NCBI RefSeq assembly: GCF_007747995.1
Contig: NZ_CP036276.1
Coordinates: forward strand, 5,632,001-5,696,000
DNA length: 64,000 bases
Direction: 5' to 3'
DNA from: Symmachiella dynata
GTDB taxonomy: Bacteria; Planctomycetota; Planctomycetia; Planctomycetales; Planctomycetaceae
Each line of letters begins with the position of its first letter. Within the stretch, counting starts at the first letter, position 1. The notes under the pieces are model-generated. The model had not been told where the DNA came from. It made no database searches and saw only the letters and a program-made list of their open reading frames with translations. Positions 46,175 through 55,513 of the stretch are shown in pieces. A program made the translations under genes and the position numbers.

Positions 46175-46609
46175 TTATGCGATATCGTTGGCTCGTGCTA
46201 CGGCGACCATGCACCCGTCGGTGCCTTCAACTCTTCTCTCCTCACAAATGACGACATTGCCAGGCTTGTATTGCCAAACGTCGGTGCCAACTTCACCTGG
46301 ATACTCAATTATTCGAAAACGGTTGCCGGGCAACCACTCCGCATGCGCGCATACTAATTGATTTGAGTCATCGCTTTGCATGGGGATGTAGATCGGAACA
46401 ATTGTAGAAAAGCCCTCGGTCCAATGGTCCTCTCCAATCGTATACTCATCAATCGAGAAGCCGTTAGACCAATCGCGAAATCCCGGTTGTGTCCTGAGTC
46501 GCGAGATCGCTCTTTCCGCTTCGTCCTTAGTCGCGTACACACCGATGATCTTACATTCGTCACGGCCTAATCGCTCATATTCGTGAAAAAGCGTGAAGAC
46601 AGATTTCAT
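46175..46609 (-). CDS. DUF7336-like small protein
   Basis: The 144-residue protein starts MKSVFTLFHEYERLG and has the pattern KIIGVYATKDEAERAISRLR then PGFRDWSNGFSIDEYTIGED with HWTEGF, which I associate with the DUF7336 family (from memory, not searched). The family has no known function and turns up near polymorphic-toxin and other accessory genes. The C-terminal 60 residues are less typical. It lies 58 bases upstream of the 121-residue gene on the same strand. Confidence 0.78.
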   Translation of the reverse strand: MKSVFTLFHEYERLGRDECKIIGVYATKDEAERAISRLRTQPGFRDWSNGFSIDEYTIGEDHWTEGFSTIVPIYIPMQSDDSNQLVCAHAEWLPGNRFRIIEYPGEVGTDVWQYKPGNVVICEERRVEGTDGCMVAVARANDIA

Positions 46610-46637
46610 AACCTGCGATCTATGTAACGTATTAAGC

Positions 46638-46659
46638 GTCAGGCGGGAGCCTGACCTAC
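46638..46659. repeat. Single arm of the GCGGGAGCCTG palindrome, second copy
   Basis: It is identical to 45652-45673 and in the same orientation. The two copies flank a unit of about 985 bp that holds the 121-residue gene, the DUF7336-like gene and a right element arm. It ends five bases from the next gene's stop codon. Confidence 0.8.
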
Positions 46660-46663
46660 TGCG

Positions 46664-47185
46664 CTAATACTCGCCGTCCGTCGCATGTTCGTTCCAATTC
46701 AACGAACGCAATTCGTTCTGAATCACGGGATCGATTGGCATCGCAAAATTGTCTTGGTACCAAACGACGGTCAGCGAGGAACAATCTTTTCTCGAATCAC
46801 GCGCCGGCTTAACCGATGCGAAGCAGCCGATGCAACAGACAAACGGAATCCATTCCGGCAGTCGCTGTTGCAGTCCCTCTTCCCAATCCCCAATCCGCTT
46901 TTCGATATCCTCGCGGATCCGATCCATGTCACCAGGAACACGAACATAATCACGACGATTCGGTGCAATCAAATAGGGGTCACCGATGCTGCCCGCCAAC
47001 TTTCTGGCAAAACTCAAGTTATGTTCGATTCCCCAATCGTTCGCCACCCGATTGGGTGTGCCTTCGAGCAGACCACGATAGGTCCGTTCCTGATACAACT
47101 GCTCCAAAACGATGTCACGGCCCGAATCGAGTGTGAGCTTGCAGGTCAAGTTGTAGGAAACATCGAATTCCACTCGTTTTTCCAT
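46664..47185 (-). CDS. Small protein of unknown function, 173 residues
   Basis: The ATG at 47185 (EKRVEFDVSYNLTCKLTLDS) follows GGTAGGA. The frame continues upstream to 47347, but that part is repeat DNA. The body is mixed alpha/beta (GRDIVLEQLYQERTYRGLLE, RIREDIEKRIGDWEEGLQQR) with no signal peptide. No family recognised. It sits between two palindromic elements, like its neighbours. Confidence 0.72.
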   Translation of the reverse strand: MEKRVEFDVSYNLTCKLTLDSGRDIVLEQLYQERTYRGLLEGTPNRVANDWGIEHNLSFARKLAGSIGDPYLIAPNRRDYVRVPGDMDRIREDIEKRIGDWEEGLQQRLPEWIPFVCCIGCFASVKPARDSRKDCSSLTVVWYQDNFAMPIDPVIQNELRSLNWNEHATDGEY

Positions 47186-47212
47186 TCCTACCAGAAAAGA
47201 CGTTCGGTCACA

Positions 47213-47333
47213 GGGTGGCCCACAAAGATTCTTTGTGGGCCGACGAAGTCGGCAGGAGGTGCTGTTATTGACGTGATTCTCTGCACGAACTCCTGCGGCT
47301 GCGCCGCCCCGAAAGAATCTTTCGGGGCCACCC
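47213..47333 (+). repeat. GGTGGC palindromic element, complete short copy
   Basis: The left arm starts GGGTGGCCCACAAAGATTCT and the right ends GAATCTTTCGGGGCCACCC. Each arm is itself a perfect hairpin (CCCACAAAG/CTTTGTGGG and CCCCGAAAG/CTTTCGGGG), and the two arms also pair with each other. Only about 25 unpaired bases lie between them. It fills the spacer between the propeller gene and the 173-residue gene. Confidence 0.9.
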
Positions 47334-47343
47334 GGGAACTGGA

Positions 47344-48798
47344 TCACTTCCCGCCCGCAAACTGCAACGCGTACAAATCCGCGTCCTTCATCACGAACTT
47401 TAACCGTACCGGTTTGCCGGCGAGTTTGCTGACGTCTTTACTTCCCTTCCAACTGGCGGCGCGGCTGATTTCGTTGCCGATTAATTCTTGCGAATCTCCC
47501 AGCGTGAAGCCGGGGATGGGTTTTCCGTCGGCGTCTTGGATTTCGATGCGGATGCCGCCGGCGGCGGAGGTGGCGAAGTTGAGGTCCAGTTGGTTGCCGG
47601 TGAAAATCAGCGGCTTGGTGATCATTTCGCCGCCGGTGTACGGGGCGCGGACTGAGGCGAAACCGTCGAGGCGGATTTCGTAGCGACGCATGTGGGCGGT
47701 CGGCTGGCCGTAGTTTTGGTTGACGTAAAACGACATGGTGTCATCGCCGGTTTGCACCACGTTCAGCGCGGGGTAGTTGGTCCGCGAGACCCAGTTCTCT
47801 AGGCCGATGCCGGGGCGGACGAAGCCTTCGGGAAAGGTGCGGCTGTATTGGTCGCCGCCACGGGTGGTGATCAGTACGCCGTCGCTACAGTCATTGAAGT
47901 AACCGGGATCAACACCGACCTCTTTGGCTTGCTCGGGTGTGAGCACGCGGCGGCCGGGGAAGAAGCGAGCGGCGATGCCGACGTAGATGTGCGGGGCACG
48001 GAAGTATGGCGAGGTTTGATTCGTGTAAAGATGTTCGATCGGTCCGCCGTCATAGCCCATCAAGACCGGTTCGGTCCAGGTGATGAAGTCTTTGGAGGTC
48101 GTGCGGGAGATGCGGCGGATACCATCGACGAAGACGCGGAAGTAGCAGACGTATTGGTTTTCGGACTCGGACCACATCGGCACGTTTTGCGAATCGAACG
48201 CCCCTGCGGTAATCACCGGTTCGTCTTGCAGTTTTTTCCAGCTGAGACCGTCGGCGGAGACGAACGGAACCAGTCCGGTTTTGCGCGTGCCGGCCAAAGC
48301 TTTGTACCGCTGGTCAGCGGGAACTCCGTCCCGTGTGTCGAGCATCGGGCAGAAGTTGTGTGAAAAGGGTGCGTGATTGGCCAAGATAACGTTGTTCTCT
48401 TTGGAGCCATCGACCTTAAAGAGGCCGAGTTTGGGTTTGGTCCAGGCGATGCCGTCGGTCGATTCGGCAACACAGGTGACTTCGGAATTACTGCCATCGC
48501 GGCGGGGTTGTGGTAGTCCGCGGTAATAGGCGCGGTAGGTGTCGCCATCTTTAATGATCGTGCAATAACCACAAAACGCGCCTTCCCAGGGGGCGTCGAA
48601 TTCGACAGCGCTGCCCATATCGCGGGGGCGGTTGAGGACCAACTGGGCGTCTTCCAATTCGCCGATCAGGTGGCGGTCGACAAATAGTTCGCGTCGCGAG
48701 CCGATATCGATGGGTTCCTCGGCAACGACCTCACCGGCCAACAGGGCGCAGTACATGCCCAGCAACATCGACAATCCAGGTTTCGTAAAGCGTTTCAT
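47344..48798 (-). CDS. Secreted GH43/GH32-like propeller protein
   Basis: The ATG at 48798 (KRFTKPGLSMLLGMYCALLA) has GGAG nine bases upstream; the frame goes back to 48834. A signal peptide ends near residue 25. The body has the five-bladed-propeller flavour of GH32/GH43-like planctomycete proteins: RELFVDRHLIGELEDAQLVL, GDTYRAYYRGLPQP, AWTKPKLGLFKVDGS and FVSADGLSWKKL. A C-terminal beta domain begins near residue 400. The catalytic acids cannot be fixed, so activity is uncertain. Confidence 0.8.
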   Translation of the reverse strand: MKRFTKPGLSMLLGMYCALLAGEVVAEEPIDIGSRRELFVDRHLIGELEDAQLVLNRPRDMGSAVEFDAPWEGAFCGYCTIIKDGDTYRAYYRGLPQPRRDGSNSEVTCVAESTDGIAWTKPKLGLFKVDGSKENNVILANHAPFSHNFCPMLDTRDGVPADQRYKALAGTRKTGLVPFVSADGLSWKKLQDEPVITAGAFDSQNVPMWSESENQYVCYFRVFVDGIRRISRTTSKDFITWTEPVLMGYDGGPIEHLYTNQTSPYFRAPHIYVGIAARFFPGRRVLTPEQAKEVGVDPGYFNDCSDGVLITTRGGDQYSRTFPEGFVRPGIGLENWVSRTNYPALNVVQTGDDTMSFYVNQNYGQPTAHMRRYEIRLDGFASVRAPYTGGEMITKPLIFTGNQLDLNFATSAAGGIRIEIQDADGKPIPGFTLGDSQELIGNEISRAASWKGSKDVSKLAGKPVRLKFVMKDADLYALQFAGGK

Positions 48799-49195
48799 CG
48801 TTGTAAGCTCCGCGTTTGATTCTGGGGCATTCATTTGGGGAATTCTTTATTTTCCGAAGCTAACTGGAATATGTTGAAGTTGCAACCAGTTCGCAGAAAC
48901 AAGACACTAGGCCGCTGCGTAATTAAACGAACCTGGCAGCCTGGACCGGGGTCTCTTTGTCAGTCGTTTCAAAACCCACTGACGCGTCCGACTGATAAAG
49001 TCGGCTACGAGTTTCGAGAACAAACGCAACCGGGTTTTGAAACGGGTTCTACGAGTATTGTCGAGAATTTGTGAAGTTGCCCCCGGAACGTTGAATTGAG
49101 ATACTGCCTATTCCCGATGCAAACGCGTAGACGCACCTGTTTTCCTTGATGGAATCCGGTGGTGAACGTAACAACTGTGGAAGAGACAATCGAAC
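48799..49195. other. Spacer containing a palindromic element, no gene
   Basis: These 397 bases separate the divergent propeller and SLC13 genes. The GTTTCAAAAC element lies at 48966-49043. The rest has no recognisable gene. Confidence 0.5.
48966..49043. repeat. GTTTCAAAAC/GTTTTGAAAC element, copy 2
   Basis: The ends are perfect complements. Inside lies a hairpin CCGACT-GATAA-AGTCGG. The 3' side reads AACGCAACCGGGTTTTGAAA, matching copy 3 with one change. Confidence 0.85.
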
Positions 49196-50980
49196 ATGGG
49201 CTGGGAAGCTTGGTACACGCTGGCGGTGACGGCATTGATTGTGGGCACGCTGGCCTTTGGACGCGTCGGTGCTGACATTGTCTTTGTCGGCGGCGTGACG
49301 CTGTTAATCGCAGCTGGGATCATTTCCGAAGAAGAAGCGCTGCAGGGATTGAGCGAGTCGTCGTTGGTGACGATTGGTGCGTTATTTGTCGTAGCGGCCG
49401 GTTTGCAAGAAACCGGTGCGATGGCATTTCTGTCGCAGTATGTCCTGGGCAAACCGTCGACAGAACGAGCAGCGCAGGCGCGGATTATGCTTCCCGTCGC
49501 GATCATGAGCGCGTTTTTGAATAACACCCCCGTCGTGGCCGTTATGATGCCGGTGATTGGGGACTGGTCCAAAAAGTATGGACAGTCAGTCTCGCGATTA
49601 CTATTGCCGCTCTCCTATGCTGCTATTTTGGGCGGCACGTGCACGTTGATCGGCACCAGCACGAATATGGTGATCAACGACCTGTTGATCCAAGCGGGTA
49701 ACCCCGGTTTAGGAATGTTCGAGATTGCCTGGTTGGGACTGCCGGTCTCGTTGATCGGGATTGCCTATGTCATTCTGTTTTGTGGACGACTGCTGCCGGA
49801 TCGTCGTCCAGCGATCAGCCATGGCGATGACGCGCGGGAATACACAATCGAATTGCTGGTCGAACCGGGCAGCCCCTTGGTGGGCCGCACGATTGAGGAA
49901 GCCGGCCTGCGGCATTTGCAGGGTGTGTACCTGATCGAAATCGATCGGAGCGGACACGTCTTGCCGGCGGTCTCGCCCCAAGAACGATTGCAGGCCAACG
50001 ACCGTTTGGTGTTTGTGGGGGTGATCGACTCGGTGATCGACCTGCAAAAAATCCGTGGCCTGCAACCGGCACCTGATCAAGTCTTTCAACTCAAAAGCCC
50101 ACGTTCCGAACGACGACTCTTGGAAGCGGTCGTCTCGACATCCTGCCCATTGGTGGGGAAAACGATTCGCGAAGGCCGATTCCGAACCGTCTACAACGCA
50201 GCGGTCATTGCGGTTGCTCGTAACGGACAACGGCTGGAAAAGAAAATCGGCGACATTTCTCTGTGGCCGGGTGATACGCTGTTGCTGGAAGCGCATCCTT
50301 CGTTTTTAGAACGGCAAAAAAACTCCCGTGATTTCTTTCTCGTGAGCATGCTTGAGGATTCCGCGCAGCCGCGGCACGAGCGGGCCTGGATTGCCCTGGG
50401 TATCCTTGCTGCGATGGTCACGGTGGTGTCATTGGATTTCATGACGATGCCGTTGGCTCCGATGCTGGCCGCTGGGCTAATGTTGATCTTCCGTTGCTGC
50501 GGCGGATCCGATGCGCGCCGTGCGGTGGATTGGCAGGTGTTGATCGTCATCGCCGCTGGGTTTGCTCTGAGCAAAGCCATGGCAAGCAGCGGCGCTGCCG
50601 AGGGGGTGTCCGATATGCTCGTCAAAACGGTCGGAAACAATCATCCCTACTTAGCGCTTGCAGCGATCTATTTCATCGCGATGGTGTTTACGAATCTAAT
50701 CACCAACGTGGCGGCTGCTGTGATTATTGTGCCGATCGCCATCAAGACCGCAAACGACATCGGGGTCAGTCAGCTTCCGTTTGTCATGGCAGTGATGGTC
50801 GCCGCTTCCATCGCGTTAGCAACCCCCATGAGCTATCAAACCAACCTGATGGTCTACGGTCCGGGGGGTTATCGGCTTACCGATTACGTCAAACTCGGAG
50901 CACCGTTGAGTCTCATCCTGTGGATTGTCACTGTGCTGTTGGCGCCACAAATCTGGCCGTTCAATCCGTTGGGGGGGTAA
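49196..50980 (+). CDS. SLC13-type permease with two RCK_C domains
   Basis: The 594-residue protein begins with helices of the DASS/CitM type (VTLLIAAGIISEEEALQGLS, SSLVTIGALFVVAAGLQETG) and the family's re-entrant motif FLNNTPVVAVMMPV, followed by GTCTLIGTSTNMVIN. Residues about 210-285 and 300-375 are two TrkA-C-like (RCK_C) domains, SPLVGRTIEEAGLRHLQGVY and CPLVGKTIREGRFRTVYNAA, placed between the two membrane halves. It is probably a Na+-coupled carrier for anions such as sulfate or dicarboxylates; the RCK_C domains probably sense a ligand. Confidence 0.92.
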   Translation: MGWEAWYTLAVTALIVGTLAFGRVGADIVFVGGVTLLIAAGIISEEEALQGLSESSLVTIGALFVVAAGLQETGAMAFLSQYVLGKPSTERAAQARIMLPVAIMSAFLNNTPVVAVMMPVIGDWSKKYGQSVSRLLLPLSYAAILGGTCTLIGTSTNMVINDLLIQAGNPGLGMFEIAWLGLPVSLIGIAYVILFCGRLLPDRRPAISHGDDAREYTIELLVEPGSPLVGRTIEEAGLRHLQGVYLIEIDRSGHVLPAVSPQERLQANDRLVFVGVIDSVIDLQKIRGLQPAPDQVFQLKSPRSERRLLEAVVSTSCPLVGKTIREGRFRTVYNAAVIAVARNGQRLEKKIGDISLWPGDTLLLEAHPSFLERQKNSRDFFLVSMLEDSAQPRHERAWIALGILAAMVTVVSLDFMTMPLAPMLAAGLMLIFRCCGGSDARRAVDWQVLIVIAAGFALSKAMASSGAAEGVSDMLVKTVGNNHPYLALAAIYFIAMVFTNLITNVAAAVIIVPIAIKTANDIGVSQLPFVMAVMVAASIALATPMSYQTNLMVYGPGGYRLTDYVKLGAPLSLILWIVTVLLAPQIWPFNPLGG

Positions 50981-51195
50981 CGCATTACACAACAGTTCCC
51001 CCGGTCTGTGTACGGACAGCAACCCCTAATCTCTGCCGACTGGGGATAACGCGTTCTCTGCTAGGAGCGAGTCTGATCGGTGGATCGGCTCGAATTGAGA
51101 CCAGCCAGAACGTACAATGTCACCAATGCGGAGCGAGAGACAACCCAGCGGCGTTTCCGCGGGCCGGTGCCATTCACATTGAGGAGACATGCGCA

Positions 51196-52554
51196 GTGAC
51201 GATACACATTCCCGGATTATCCCCATTGGACCGACGTTCGTTTCTGTTTACCGCGAGCGGCCTGGGAGCAGCGGTTTTGACCGGTTCTGCTCAGGGTGCG
51301 GAAGGACGTCCCCCGGTCACCTCACCACGAGCGACATCAGGCGATCGCGTTGCCGAGCCGGACTGGGAAGAGCGGTTGACGGTGACGGTCGGTCCCAAGG
51401 ATGCACAACTTGTCGGCAGCGATGACAAGGTACTGCAGGCGGCTGTGGATTATGTGGCCCGTTTGGGGGGCGGCACGGTGAAGATCCTGCCGGGTGTCTA
51501 CAAGACTCGCAGCGCCGTCCATTTGGCATCGCGTGTGCGGATCGTCGGTTCGGGCCCCGATTCTGTGATCATCAAAGAGCCCTCGCATTCCGCAAAGCTG
51601 GCTGAGGATTCTGATTGGTATGATCAAGAAGTGACCTTGGCCGCCGGGCATGGGTTTCGAGTGGGTGATGCGGTTTGTCTACGGACTAAGAACGCGGACA
51701 ACGGGAGCAACGAGGTGCTCAAACGCACGTTTGTCGCCCGGTCCGGAAATCGCTTCAAACTCGACAAGGGGCTGCGGAAGAACCTTTGGTTGTCCGGCAA
51801 GCCGACTGCGTCGGCGCTGCATGCGCTGTTCGAGGGTGAGCATGTGGAAAACGTGGTGATCGAGAATTTGACGCTTGACGGCAATCGCGAAAACAATGAA
51901 AACTTCAACGGCAATTACGGCGGCTGCGTTTTTATGCAGGATTGCAATAACATCACGTTGCGCAATGTCACAACCCGTAACTACAACGGCGACGGTATCA
52001 GTTGGCAGATTTGCCACGACGTGGTCGTCGAGAATTGCCACAGTCACGACAACGCCGATTTGGGTTTACACCCCGGCTCCGGGTCCCAGCGACCGGTGAT
52101 CGTCGGGAACAAATTGGAGCGGAACGGCATTGGGGTCTTTTTCTGCTGGGGTGTCAAATACGGTCTGTGCGAGAAGAACCTCATTGAAGCCAATACCAAG
52201 TATGGCGTCTCCATTGGACATTGCGACACGGACAATTTGATCCGCAACAACGATATCTTGCGCAGCGGTCGGGTGGGCGTGTTGTTTCGGGTGGATGAAC
52301 GGGGCAAAAATTTTGCGCCGCACCGCAATACGGTTGCCGACAATCGCATCATCGACAGTGGTGCCGAAAAGGGAGTCGCAGTCGACTTACAGGGCAAATT
52401 GGAATCGATCACAATCCGCGGTAACGACATTCGCGAAACGCGTGGTGCGGGCGAGCGGGTGGGGATTCAAATTGGTAAACAGATCAAGGATCTGCGATTA
52501 GAAGACAACGAAATCCAAGGGTTTTCGACGCAAGTGAGCGACAACCGCGAATAA
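51196..52554 (+). CDS. Exported right-handed beta-helix protein (Tat leader)
   Basis: The GTG at 51196 follows GAGGAG; the frame is open back to 50494, but that part overlaps the SLC13 gene and is not secretory. A twin-Arg leader (LDRRSFLFTASGLGAAVLTG) opens the protein. The rest has the repeated strands of a pectate-lyase-like beta-helix (VVIENLTLDGNRENNENFNG, NNITLRNVTTRNYNGDGISW, HDVVVENCHSHDNADLGLHP). Members can be polysaccharide lyases or glycoside hydrolases; the catalytic residues are not identifiable here. Confidence 0.88.
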   Translation: MTIHIPGLSPLDRRSFLFTASGLGAAVLTGSAQGAEGRPPVTSPRATSGDRVAEPDWEERLTVTVGPKDAQLVGSDDKVLQAAVDYVARLGGGTVKILPGVYKTRSAVHLASRVRIVGSGPDSVIIKEPSHSAKLAEDSDWYDQEVTLAAGHGFRVGDAVCLRTKNADNGSNEVLKRTFVARSGNRFKLDKGLRKNLWLSGKPTASALHALFEGEHVENVVIENLTLDGNRENNENFNGNYGGCVFMQDCNNITLRNVTTRNYNGDGISWQICHDVVVENCHSHDNADLGLHPGSGSQRPVIVGNKLERNGIGVFFCWGVKYGLCEKNLIEANTKYGVSIGHCDTDNLIRNNDILRSGRVGVLFRVDERGKNFAPHRNTVADNRIIDSGAEKGVAVDLQGKLESITIRGNDIRETRGAGERVGIQIGKQIKDLRLEDNEIQGFSTQVSDNRE

Positions 52555-52972
52555 TGCGTTGCAATCGGTCACTTGTCGTGGTCAGCAGTGGACATTCTCA
52601 ATTTCGACGCGAATAATACCATCACGGCTTTTTTGACATATCCTTTAAAGGCCATGCGATTCCGCAAAATTGGCTGTAGACACGTTGCGAGTCTGCCGAC
52701 GCAAGATTCCCCGGGTATTTACGGGGCATATCGCCGTAAACTTCACTGGCAGACCCTGTTGAGTTCGTGCTATTCTTATCCCAGCGAACAGTGAAACAGT
52801 AAACTATTGGGGAAGATCCGCGTTCAATATAAGTAGAGACGTTGCTCCCACTTCCCTGCTCCACAACAATGCCATCACAAAAGTGTCCTGGATAGAGGCC
52901 ATTTGCAGGCCTGTCCGCGCCAACGGATCGCCGTTCGGCCGCTTAAAAGACGATAAAGAGGAATAGATTTTT
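52555..52972. other. Spacer, no gene or repeat recognised
   Basis: These 418 bases lie between two plus-strand genes. No coding frame with gene-like composition, tandem repeat or strong hairpin was seen. Confidence 0.4.
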
Positions 52973-55513
52973 ATGGATTTGCCCACATGTCCCGCTTGTG
53001 GCCAATCAGTGCTTGATGATGATGCGACGGAATGCCCATTCTGCGGCTCGTCAATGAGTGCGGCGCCGACTGGCAAAGCGTCTGCAAACAAAAAAAATCC
53101 ACCTGCAAAATCGGCAGCTGCCTCTGCGACGAAATCGTCAACCAAGCCTGCTGCGAAATCAAATAGCTCATCGGATACCGCTCCGGTCGCAAAATCCGAT
53201 ACGGCCTCTGCTGCCACCACACCACCGAAGCGGCTTGGTTTGTTTGACGAGAAGGAAGTGGATCCGGATGAAATCATCGCCACGGATCAAGAAGCTCTCA
53301 AACGGGCCTTTCCGGTGCGCGCGCAGCCTGTCAAAGGTTGCAGCCACAAGGTCGTGTGCCCGATGTGCGAGACCACGGGTTACATTCCCATCAAAGGGGC
53401 CGGACACGACGTCAAATGTCACAACCCGGATTGTCTGGTCCCGATTTTCACAGCACCGGCGATCGAGAAGAAAGAAGTCGCAACCGAACCGGAATCCTCT
53501 GGATTACCAGTGTGGATGTACGGCGCGATTGCGGGTGTCGTGATTGCGCTGGGTATTGGCGGCTATTTTCTGTTTTTCAATAAACCCCCGATCAACGATG
53601 CCGACAAACCGATTGCCATCATTCCACCCAAAAATGGAACGGATCCAAGTGATAAGGTCGAAAAAGTCCCCGTTCCCGATGAGGACAGCGGAGTCAAAGC
53701 GCCACCGGTAGTAAACCTACCCAGACTGGCGGCGGACCTGGCAAGCGCGGCACGACGTGTCCCCCGCACCCGCAAACCTTTCGCGCGACGTTGGTCGGCC
53801 GAAGCAGCTGCGCGAATGGGGAAAGTGAACGAAGCGAATGGACAGCTTCGAAAGTTGGAAGAAGTCGGTGAAACAGTATTCTTCCTCAAGGTCCCCCCCC
53901 TGGCAGAAATCGGTTGGCAACAACGCCAGGAAAAAGCGGACGACGCCGAAGTTGCGGCCACACTGGAAGAAGCTTTGCAGGCGGCAAGCACATTACGACC
54001 TCAAGGCCGATTCCGCTACGACGCGGCGATGCCCTTGGCCAGCTTGCTGGTGGCTGCCAATCGGGATCAAGAAGCGCTGGATCTGATTCGCAAGCATCAC
54101 ACCTCGTCGATGACGGGTCGTGCAGCGGCTGACGTTTTTGTCGCCATGCAGGCCACCGATTTTGACTTTGCTCGTGCAACTGAGGCAGCCCCAATCGGCG
54201 GCTGGCATGCCCCGCAATTCAGTGGAATGATAGCAGCTTTGGTCGCTCGCGGTGAATCAGATGCAGCGTTGCGTTGGGCAAAGTTGGCAGACAGTCCTGA
54301 AAAACTTGCTGAAGCCACGATGGTCTGGGCAGATTTCCTCGTTCAATCGGCAACAATCGCGGAACTGCCTGATCAACTTGCAGCGATCGACGCGGCAATC
54401 AAAAACATTTCACCCGCCGGTCGCGCCTTGGTGCGTGGTCGCACCGCCTTGGCCCTTCTAAAACGTGAACAAGCCGAAACCGCTGATGTTTGGGCCGCGG
54501 CAGCCCGTGCAGAATTGGCCGGCATTCCGGTTCCGCCGCCCATGGAACTGAAGAACAAAAAAGAAATCATCCACTTTCGCACACCAGAACTGGGTGAAAT
54601 CCGAACGGCGGTACGGGCGACCGCTGAATTGGCCCGTCTGGAAATTGCGCTGGGCAACACCGAAGCGGGTATTGATGCAGTCGAGCGCGGACTGCAACTT
54701 TGCAGAGCGATGGGCCCCGCTCCAGCGGTCGTACAAGGTTGGCTGAATGAAATTAATCAGTTGGGAATGTCTGTCATAGAAGCCCGTATTAAATCGGAAT
54801 TGTCGCTGCCCAGTAACGACTTAGCACGGCAACAAGCCGCCGATTATGTTCGCAACTGCAAAGTGCTGAAGGAAATGGCGGATAAGCGATTTGAATTGCA
54901 AGTCGCCACCATCGAAGCGGCCATCGCTCCCACCTCGTTGGAGGCGGTCGTTGCATTCATTACTGACAAGGAAAAAATCCCCGCCAACGAAGCGTATGAC
55001 GACACCGCAATCTCCTGGATGTTGGTCGAACAATTCCTGGCAAGCGGCGAGAATGACCGGGCCAAGCAGATCCATAACCAAATGGCAAAAGATTCAAAAT
55101 CGAATGCCTGGCAACTCCCGCAAATCCGCAACTTGATCGCTGATGGAGAGATTGAGGACGCCGCGGATCAGATCAACCGCCTCTCTGGAACCGCTGACCA
55201 ACGTGACCATGCCGTGCATCGACTGCTGAGTCGTCTTGTGCGCCAAGGTGATTGGAAATCGGCGTTGACCATCGCCCACCTCCTGTCAGATGCCGGATTG
55301 TCCGAGGAGGCATTACTCCTTGTGTCCGCCCAGGCATCGACGATGGGACATGGCGTAGAAATCCTGAAATTTGCCGACCAACTGCAACCGCAGTACACAG
55401 AAAAAGTCTCGATCTACACAGGTATTTTGCTGGGCTCGACGGTCAAGAAACCGGCAAGCCCTAACCCCCCAGTCCCCCCAGAGGGCGCCGACGCAGCTGC
55501 CGCGAACCTGTAG
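52973..55513 (+). CDS. Zinc-ribbon protein with TM helix and long helical C-terminus
   Basis: The 846-residue protein starts with a zinc ribbon (CPACGQSV...CPFCGSSM), then an Ala/Ser/Lys-rich linker. A second Cys set follows (CPMC near residue 127, CHNPDC near 150). One membrane helix is at about 180-202 (WMYGAIAGVVIALGIGGYFL). Residues about 250-830 are Ala/Leu-rich helices with TPR-like spacing (EEALLLVSAQASTM, AADQINRLSGTADQ), probably a periplasmic scaffold. The C-terminal 25 residues are Pro-rich. Function is unknown. Confidence 0.82.
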   Translation: MDLPTCPACGQSVLDDDATECPFCGSSMSAAPTGKASANKKNPPAKSAAASATKSSTKPAAKSNSSSDTAPVAKSDTASAATTPPKRLGLFDEKEVDPDEIIATDQEALKRAFPVRAQPVKGCSHKVVCPMCETTGYIPIKGAGHDVKCHNPDCLVPIFTAPAIEKKEVATEPESSGLPVWMYGAIAGVVIALGIGGYFLFFNKPPINDADKPIAIIPPKNGTDPSDKVEKVPVPDEDSGVKAPPVVNLPRLAADLASAARRVPRTRKPFARRWSAEAAARMGKVNEANGQLRKLEEVGETVFFLKVPPLAEIGWQQRQEKADDAEVAATLEEALQAASTLRPQGRFRYDAAMPLASLLVAANRDQEALDLIRKHHTSSMTGRAAADVFVAMQATDFDFARATEAAPIGGWHAPQFSGMIAALVARGESDAALRWAKLADSPEKLAEATMVWADFLVQSATIAELPDQLAAIDAAIKNISPAGRALVRGRTALALLKREQAETADVWAAAARAELAGIPVPPPMELKNKKEIIHFRTPELGEIRTAVRATAELARLEIALGNTEAGIDAVERGLQLCRAMGPAPAVVQGWLNEINQLGMSVIEARIKSELSLPSNDLARQQAADYVRNCKVLKEMADKRFELQVATIEAAIAPTSLEAVVAFITDKEKIPANEAYDDTAISWMLVEQFLASGENDRAKQIHNQMAKDSKSNAWQLPQIRNLIADGEIEDAADQINRLSGTADQRDHAVHRLLSRLVRQGDWKSALTIAHLLSDAGLSEEALLLVSAQASTMGHGVEILKFADQLQPQYTEKVSIYTGILLGSTVKKPASPNPPVPPEGADAAAANL

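Noticed and set aside
42769-47185. An integron with attC sites
   Set aside because: The repeats lack the attC core (GTTRRRY) and no tyrosine integrase is present in the window. A non-integron cassette system is kept as a hypothesis.
50494-51195. A 234-codon extension of the beta-helix gene
   Set aside because: It overlaps the SLC13 gene in another frame, has no domain, and the GTG at 51196 has both a Shine-Dalgarno and a Tat-type leader.
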